Shown: positions 58,855 through 64,000 of the stretch, piece by piece
How the letters are laid out: each line of letters begins with the position of its first letter
Numbering within the stretch: the stretch's first letter is position 1
Source of the DNA: CALINF01 sp039980455
GTDB taxonomy: Bacteria; Pseudomonadota; Gammaproteobacteria; Pseudomonadales; Halieaceae
NCBI GenBank assembly: GCA_039980455.1
Contig: JBDXCG010000004.1
Coordinates: forward strand, 372,001 to 436,000
Length of the DNA stretch: 64,000 bases
Reading direction: 5' to 3'
Notes under the pieces: model-generated
The model's database searches: none
What the model was told of the DNA's origin: nothing
What the model saw: only the letters and a program-made list of their open reading frames with translations
Translations under genes and position numbers: made by a program

Positions 58855-61272
58855 TCAGACATCCAGATTAGCCACTGATAACGCGTTTTCCTCTATGAAT
58901 TCTCTGCGCGGCTCCACATGGTCGCCCATTAACGTGGTAAAGATCTGGTCTGCACCAATCGCATCTTCGATAGTTACCTGCAACATGCGACGAACCTCGG
59001 GGTCCATGGTTGTTTCCCACAGCTGATCGGGGTTCATTTCGCCCAGGCCCTTATAGCGCTGGATTGTGTAGCCTCTTCTGGCTTCTGCCATGAGCCACTC
59101 CATGCCCTCCGCAAAATTTTGCGTCTTTAAGACCTTCTCTCCGCGCTGAAAGTAGCCTTCGGGCTCTATCAGCGTATTGAGCGTATCACCGAGCTCTATC
59201 AGGCTTCGATACTCCGACGAGGAGAAAAATTCGTGATGGTATTCGGTATCAGACTCCACACCGTGTGATATGAGCCTAACCACGGGGAAGAATATATTCC
59301 TCTCAGTATCTTTTCGTACGAATACTGAATACGCGCTGCCCTTGGCCGCCACTGATAGTAAGCGCTCACTTAGCTGATCACAAAACGCACTTACAGCAGA
59401 CTCATCTGCCAGGTCTTCCACTGTGAGTGATGCACCATAGACTATCTCCCACAGAACATCAGGCGCGTAGAGTCTACTCAGCCGATCGACCGTCGCGTTA
59501 ACGGCACGATACATTTGCACTAGTTCTTCCAGGCCTCCGCCCGAAATGGCAGGCGCATCCGGGTTAACGAAGATGGACGCATTCTCAAGAGCCGATTGGG
59601 TCAAGTACTGGGTAAGCGCTTCATCGTCCTTGAGGTACTGGCTTTGCTTGCCGCGAGCTATCTTATAAAGGGGCGGCTGAGCAATAAAGACATGCCCTCG
59701 CTCAATCAACTCCCGCATCTGACGGAAGAAGAACGTGAGGAGGAGTGTTCTAATGTGAGAGCCGTCAACATCAGCGTCTGTCATAATTATAATGCTGTGG
59801 TAGCGCAGCTTATCGGGGTTGAATTCCTCCTTACCAATGCCACAGCCCAGAGCGGTTACCATCGTGCCTACTTCCGCTGAACCCAGCATTTTATCAAAGC
59901 GCGCTTTCTCTACGTTCAGGATCTTGCCCTTAAGTGGGAGAATCGCCTGATATTTACGGTTGCGTCCTTGTTTAGCTGATCCGCCCGCGGAGTCACCCTC
60001 AACGAGATAGATCTCTGAAAGAGCTGGGTCTTTTTCCTGACAATCAGCCAATTTTCCAGGCAGCCCTGCAATGTCTAAGGCTCCCTTGCGCCGCGTCATA
60101 TCGCGGGCCTTACGAGCAGCTTCACGCGCACGCGCGGCATCCAGCATCTTGCCAACTACTGCTTTAGCCTCCTGGGGGTTCTCAAGCAAATAATCATTGA
60201 ACTTAGCGTTCATGGCTTGCTCAACCGCCGTTTTTACCTCAGAAGACACCAGTTTATCTTTGGTCTGTGATGAGAACTTGGGATCCGGTACTTTCACTGA
60301 AACGATCGCGGTCAAGCCTTCTCGTGCATCATCACCCGTCGTATTGACCTTCTCTTTCTTTGCCAGGCCTTCGCGCTCTATATAGGAGTTCAGGTTTCGC
60401 GTGAGCGCTGCCCGAAAGCCTGCGAGGTGAGTTCCACCATCACGCTGCGGAATATTGTTGGTGTAGCAAAAAAGATTTTCCTGAAACGAGTCATTCCATT
60501 GCAATGCAACCTCTACGCCCACGCCATCATCTGAATCGACCTGGAAGTGGAAAGGCTTATTCACCACTGTTTTGTTCTTGTTTAGATAATCAACAAACGC
60601 GTTCAGGCCGCCCTCGTACTTGAATGTCTCCGATTTCCCGGTTTTTTCATCCGAAAGAACGATACATACCCCGGAATTCAGAAAGGCCAACTCACGCAAA
60701 CGTTTAGCTAGTTGATCAAAATGGAACTCAATATTGGTAAAGGTGTTGGCAGATGGCTTGAAGTTAACCATGGTGCCTGATGTTTCTGTGGTGCCAATCT
60801 CGGCGAGTGGGGCATCGGGCACCCCGTGACGATAGACCTGCTCATACATTTTGTTCTCACGGCGAATGGTGAGCACGAGCTTTTCAGACAGTGCATTAAC
60901 CACCGAAACCCCTACGCCATGCAGGCCGCCCGACACCTTGTAGGTGTTGTCGTCGAACTTACCGCCGGCGTGCAGTACCGTCATAATCACTTCCGCTGCA
61001 GACACACCTTCCTCGTGAATCTCAGTCGGGATACCGCGCCCATCATCACTAACGCTAACCGATTCGTCCGGGTGGATAACCACCTTGATCTCACTGCAAT
61101 GGCCAGCCAACGCTTCATCGATGGAGTTATCAACTAGCTCGAACACCATGTGGTGCAAGCCCGTGCCATCGTCCGTGTCCCCGATATACATTCCGGGTCG
61201 TTTGCGAACTGCATCCAGCCCTTTTAGTACCTTAATACTGGATGAATCGTAGTTCTGCTCTGTCTCACTCAT
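58855..61272 (-). CDS. gyrB: DNA gyrase subunit B
   Basis: ATPase subunit of DNA gyrase, 805 aa (typical). GHKL ATPase boxes (ELVDNSIDEALAGHC, SDDGRGIPTEIHEEG, GGLHGVGVSVVNALS), TOPRIM domain with EGDSAGGSAKQGRNRKYQAILPLKGKILNVE-type region and DADVDGSHI, then the gammaproteobacterial insertion before the C-terminal QPPLYK region and RYKGLGEMNPDQLWETTM. Lies 44 bp downstream of recF in dnaA-dnaN-recF-gyrB order. Confidence 0.98.
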   Translation of the reverse strand: MSETEQNYDSSSIKVLKGLDAVRKRPGMYIGDTDDGTGLHHMVFELVDNSIDEALAGHCSEIKVVIHPDESVSVSDDGRGIPTEIHEEGVSAAEVIMTVLHAGGKFDDNTYKVSGGLHGVGVSVVNALSEKLVLTIRRENKMYEQVYRHGVPDAPLAEIGTTETSGTMVNFKPSANTFTNIEFHFDQLAKRLRELAFLNSGVCIVLSDEKTGKSETFKYEGGLNAFVDYLNKNKTVVNKPFHFQVDSDDGVGVEVALQWNDSFQENLFCYTNNIPQRDGGTHLAGFRAALTRNLNSYIEREGLAKKEKVNTTGDDAREGLTAIVSVKVPDPKFSSQTKDKLVSSEVKTAVEQAMNAKFNDYLLENPQEAKAVVGKMLDAARAREAARKARDMTRRKGALDIAGLPGKLADCQEKDPALSEIYLVEGDSAGGSAKQGRNRKYQAILPLKGKILNVEKARFDKMLGSAEVGTMVTALGCGIGKEEFNPDKLRYHSIIIMTDADVDGSHIRTLLLTFFFRQMRELIERGHVFIAQPPLYKIARGKQSQYLKDDEALTQYLTQSALENASIFVNPDAPAISGGGLEELVQMYRAVNATVDRLSRLYAPDVLWEIVYGASLTVEDLADESAVSAFCDQLSERLLSVAAKGSAYSVFVRKDTERNIFFPVVRLISHGVESDTEYHHEFFSSSEYRSLIELGDTLNTLIEPEGYFQRGEKVLKTQNFAEGMEWLMAEARRGYTIQRYKGLGEMNPDQLWETTMDPEVRRMLQVTIEDAIGADQIFTTLMGDHVEPRREFIEENALSVANLDV

Positions 61273-61316
61273 TAAAATCCGACTCTTTCGGTTGATTATG
61301 CTTCATGTTCGTCAGC

Positions 61317-62405
61317 CTAGGCCGAGAACGCTGTTATTTTGCCATGTTCCACGTGGAACATCGTCAATGGTCTGGCTTCACCCGCAGGCCAAACATTAGT
61401 AATTTCATCCGCTTGTACGCTGGTAATGAATACCTGCGACCGCATCCCCGCCAGAAGCTCGCAGACCAGCCGACAATGGTCTGAGTCCAGTTCAGACGGC
61501 AGGTCATCAACCAGATAACTACACGGCTGCGAAGCGCGCTTATCCTCTAACGCTTGCCCCTGTGCCAGCTTAAGCGCACAAACCACCAGCTTCTGCTGTC
61601 CACGAGACAGCGTGTCTGCTGCGCTGTATCCGTTGATCAATACACGCAAATCACACCGTTGCGGGCCCACATGGGTATAGCCATGCTCCACATCAGATTT
61701 GTGACTTTGAGTCAGCGCCTCTGCGTAGGTCAGGGACTTGTCCCACCCCCGACGGTACCTTATCTCAAGGCCTTCCAGCTCGGGAGCCAATGCCTCCAAT
61801 ACCGCATGAAAGCGGGGCACCAGTTGCGAAAAGTAGGCCTCTCGATACTGATGAATGGCATCTCCCGCCTCGGCCAGGTCATTGCTCCACACTAACAACT
61901 CAGACTCAGATATTTTATCACGTCGTAGGATTTTGTTTCTCTGTTTTATGCCGCGCTGAAAGCGCCGCCAAGACGGATAAAATCGATGTTCCACGTGGAA
62001 CACACCCCAATCCAAATATTGCCGTCTCGCGCGGGGGGAGCCTACCAATAAGTCAAAGCTATCTGCGTTGATCACCTGAAGCGGCAAATGTCCTACCAGG
62101 TCTGTCACAGAAGAGGCCTGTTTCCCCGCTACCTTAATCTGGCTCTCGCCGGTAGACAGGCGTCTGACGCCCAGGGACACAGCGCCTTGGCCAAACACTG
62201 TGCACTGCGGCTTTCCATGAGTGATTAATGCCTTGGCGGAACTGCCACGAAAGCTTCTGCCGAGCCCGAGAATATGGATAGCCTCGAGAACACTGGTTTT
62301 GCCGCTCCCATTGTGACCGCTGAACACGTTGATTTCGCCGAGGTCCTGCAGCCTGATTTCCTGCAGGTTTCGAACATTATGAATGTGTAGTTGCGTCAGA
62401 GACAT
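61317..62405 (-). CDS. recF: DNA replication and repair protein RecF
   Basis: SMC-like ABC ATPase that loads RecA at gapped DNA with RecO and RecR. 362 aa: Walker A FSGHNGSGKTSVLEA (about 29-43), signature TLSRGQQKLVVCALKLAQ, and the Walker B/D-loop region YLVDDLPSELD. Two perfect 16-bp parS palindromes lie inside the coding sequence, both read as FHVEH in the protein (VFHVEHRF in the middle and MFHVEHGK near the C-terminus). Confidence 0.97.
   Translation of the reverse strand: MSLTQLHIHNVRNLQEIRLQDLGEINVFSGHNGSGKTSVLEAIHILGLGRSFRGSSAKALITHGKPQCTVFGQGAVSLGVRRLSTGESQIKVAGKQASSVTDLVGHLPLQVINADSFDLLVGSPRARRQYLDWGVFHVEHRFYPSWRRFQRGIKQRNKILRRDKISESELLVWSNDLAEAGDAIHQYREAYFSQLVPRFHAVLEALAPELEGLEIRYRRGWDKSLTYAEALTQSHKSDVEHGYTHVGPQRCDLRVLINGYSAADTLSRGQQKLVVCALKLAQGQALEDKRASQPCSYLVDDLPSELDSDHCRLVCELLAGMRSQVFITSVQADEITNVWPAGEARPLTMFHVEHGKITAFSA
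61345..61360. other. parS centromere site 1 (in recF 3' end)
   Basis: TGTTCCACGTGGAACA, a perfect 16-bp palindrome matching the ParB-binding parS consensus known from Pseudomonas (TGTTCCACGTGGAACC) and Bacillus (TGTTNCACGTGAAACA). It encodes Met-Phe-His-Val-Glu-His near the RecF C-terminus. Sits about 2.3 kb from dnaA. Confidence 0.85.
61987..62002. other. parS centromere site 2 (mid recF)
   Basis: A second identical TGTTCCACGTGGAACA, 642 bp from the first. Two identical 16-bp palindromes this close are far beyond chance. It encodes Val-Phe-His-Val-Glu-His in RecF. Confidence 0.85.
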
Positions 62406-62495
62406 CTGCTCGCTAGCGCGTTGCGCAATTGCTTGTGCTTGAGCACCCTGTCACGCGCAGGCCAGAGCCCGCGCGGAAACCGGTTTTAATGGCGA

Positions 62496-63599
62496 TCAGA
62501 GGCGCATTGGCATGACGACGTACAACGAGTCGCCGCCATCTGATTCTTCCAGAAGGGCGCTGCTGTTGGGGTCAGACAGCGAGAGGCGTACTTCCTCGCC
62601 ACTAAGAACGCCCAATACGTCCAACAAATAGCCTACATTGAAGCCTATTTCGAGGCTATCGCCTTCGTACTGAACAGTCACCACTTCCTCTGCCTCTTCC
62701 TGCTCAGGGTTGTTCGCGACAATGTCCAGGCTACCTGTAGTCAGTTTAAGACGAACGCCGCGATATTTCTCGTTGGACAAGATGGCCGTACGGGCAAACG
62801 CCTGCCTGAGGTCCAGGCGAGAGCCTACAACAGACTTATCTGGGGCGCGCGGCAATACCCGCTCATAATCCGGGAACTTGCCATCTACAAGCTTGGAGGT
62901 AAACGTAAAGTCGTTAGTTGTAGCGCGAGCGTGGTTGCTACCGATAACAACGACTATGTCCTCGTCATCTTCCAAAAGCAGGCGGTTGAGCTCCAAAACA
63001 CCCTTACGAGGCAGAATAACCTGCGTGTCGCCGCCCACATCGACCGGTGAGGGTAACGTACACATGGCCAATCGGTGACCATCTGTAGCCACTACCCGCA
63101 GCTGATTGCCTTTCAGCTCCAGCAACATCCCGTTGAGGTAGTAGCGCACATCCTGCTGAGCCATTGCAAAGCCGGTGCGGTCAATCAACCGCTTCAGCTC
63201 TCCCTGCTTTATCGTAAACTGGTGTGTACCCATGCTGTCTTCGACAGAGGGGAACTCCCTTGCTGGCAATGTCGCCAATGTAAACCTGCTGCGGCCAGAC
63301 TTTACTTTTACCTTTCCGTCTACTGCAGCAAACTCGATATCACTCCCTTCGGGTAGCGATTTACAGATATCGACCAATTTACGCGCTGGCACGGTGACCT
63401 CACCTGAATCACCCGCCGATGCAAGCTGAACGCGGCCCAGCAGCTCAACCTCCAGGTCCGTACCGGTCAATGACAAACGATCACCATCGAGCACCATCAA
63501 CACGTTAGCGAGAATGGGCAGTGTCTGCCTTCGTTCTACCACGCCGGCAACTAGGTTCAGAGGTTTGAGTAATGCTTCCCTTGATATAGCGAACTTCAT
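62496..63599 (-). CDS. dnaN: DNA polymerase III beta sliding clamp
   Basis: Processivity clamp, 367 aa, three repeated clamp domains of about 120 residues. N-terminal MKFAISREALLKPLNLVAGVVERRQTLPILANVL and C-terminal VVMPMRL are diagnostic. It follows dnaA by 88 bp and is followed after 90 bp by recF. Confidence 0.98.
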   Translation of the reverse strand: MKFAISREALLKPLNLVAGVVERRQTLPILANVLMVLDGDRLSLTGTDLEVELLGRVQLASAGDSGEVTVPARKLVDICKSLPEGSDIEFAAVDGKVKVKSGRSRFTLATLPAREFPSVEDSMGTHQFTIKQGELKRLIDRTGFAMAQQDVRYYLNGMLLELKGNQLRVVATDGHRLAMCTLPSPVDVGGDTQVILPRKGVLELNRLLLEDDEDIVVVIGSNHARATTNDFTFTSKLVDGKFPDYERVLPRAPDKSVVGSRLDLRQAFARTAILSNEKYRGVRLKLTTGSLDIVANNPEQEEAEEVVTVQYEGDSLEIGFNVGYLLDVLGVLSGEEVRLSLSDPNSSALLEESDGGDSLYVVMPMRL

Positions 63600-63687
63600 A
63601 AGGGGGTTTTTCCTTTTAAATCAATTAGTTATAGCAAAATGAGTCTATATGTACTGGGTAGAAACACGCTAGCGCGGCTCACCAAGT

Positions 63688-64000
63688 CTACGTCGTTAAC
63701 GATCTAAGCAAATTTTTATAATCTTCTCGCATATCGGAGCTAGTTTCACGAAGTTCCTTGATTTTACGACATGCGTGAAGAACTGTCGTGTGATCTCTAC
63801 CCCCAAAGCTGTCACCAATTTCTGGCAGGCTGTGGTTCGTCAGCTCTTTGGCCAATGCCATCGCTACCTGACGTGGCCTGGCTACAGAACGGCTTCGTCT
63901 GCGCGACATAAGATCGGCAACCTTTATCTTAAAGTACTCTGCTACCGTACGCTGAATATTGTCGAGGCTGACCTGCTTATCCTGCAGCGCAAGCAGGTCT
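63688..64000 (-). CDS. dnaA: Chromosomal replication initiator DnaA, C-terminal part
   Basis: Open to the window edge; only the last 104 codons are visible. They contain the end of domain III (DLLALQDKQVSLDNIQRTVAEYFKI) and domain IV, the DnaA-box-binding domain, with RRRSRSVARPRQVAMALAKELT, LPEIGDSFGGRDHTTVLHACRKI (the DnaA signature) and a final DYKNLLRSL helix. The start lies outside the window. No DnaA-box cluster is seen in the 88-bp dnaA-dnaN gap, so the origin is probably upstream of dnaA, beyond this window. Confidence 0.97.
   Translation of the reverse strand, partial: DLLALQDKQVSLDNIQRTVAEYFKIKVADLMSRRRSRSVARPRQVAMALAKELTNHSLPEIGDSFGGRDHTTVLHACRKIKELRETSSDMREDYKNLLRSLTT

Noticed and set aside
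63600..63687. Possible origin in the dnaN-dnaA gap
   Set aside because: No TTATCCACA-type DnaA boxes in these 88 bp; the origin more likely lies upstream of dnaA outside the window.
1..64000. tRNA/rRNA genes, CRISPR arrays, insertion sequences, prophage
   Set aside because: None seen: no repeat-spacer pattern, no transposase or integrase motifs, no cloverleaf-like segments in the intergenic regions read.

Overview
The window is ordinary-density bacterial chromosome beside the replication origin of a gammaproteobacterium. On the right, gyrB, recF, dnaN and the 3' end of dnaA lie in the usual order. The block glyQ-glyS-gmhB, LpxL-type acyltransferase, trkA-trkH, rsmB-fmt-def, LysM protein-dprA-tsaC, hemF-aroE matches the origin-proximal order I know from Pseudomonas (PA0004-PA0025). 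The dsbA-cytochrome c4-engB-polA group and the cox cluster also have Pseudomonas counterparts. The gene content (aa3-type oxidase with a cytochrome c-tailed subunit II, sulfatase, Pil-Chp chemosensory genes) suggests an aerobic, probably marine, Cellvibrionales/Halieaceae-like organism; that placement is inference.

Layout. 1-6 kb: a carboxylesterase cut by the window edge, a cysteine synthase-family enzyme, an FMN reductase, dsbA, cytochromes c4 and c5, engB. 6.1-9 kb: polA, with a probable small RNA in the polA-engB gap where Spot 42 (enterics) and ErsA (Pseudomonas) lie; it has a sigma-E/AlgU-like promoter and an intrinsic terminator. 9.4-17.5 kb: cytochrome c oxidase operon and assembly genes (coxB, coxA, ctaG, subunit III, SURF1, SCO-like proteins, cyoE), with no heme A synthase gene. 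17.6-31.7 kb: MATE transporter, aroE/hemF/tsaC/dprA/LysM operon, def-fmt-rsmB, trkA-trkH, djlA. 31.7-39.4 kb: LPS acyltransferase, glyQS, gmhB, rmuC, and a chalcone isomerase-like/TonB-C fusion.

39.4-55.4 kb is the most unusual part. It is a roughly 15-kb co-directional chemosensory locus related to Pil-Chp (twitching/cAMP signalling in Pseudomonas), but rearranged. It begins with a degenerate sigma-54-activator-like AAA+ protein, an unknown protein and a ChpB-type methylesterase, followed by PilG, PilI, PilJ, PilK, a ChpA kinase split into two proteins, a CheW-like protein and an unknown protein. No PilH is present. A perfect-consensus CRP/Vfr site lies just beyond it. 55.6-58.8 kb holds a sulfatase with an atypical active-site signature, a DUF4345 membrane protein and a DUF302 lipoprotein. 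Two perfect parS palindromes lie inside recF, marking the ParB-loading region near the origin. I found no tRNA, rRNA, insertion sequence, CRISPR array or prophage.
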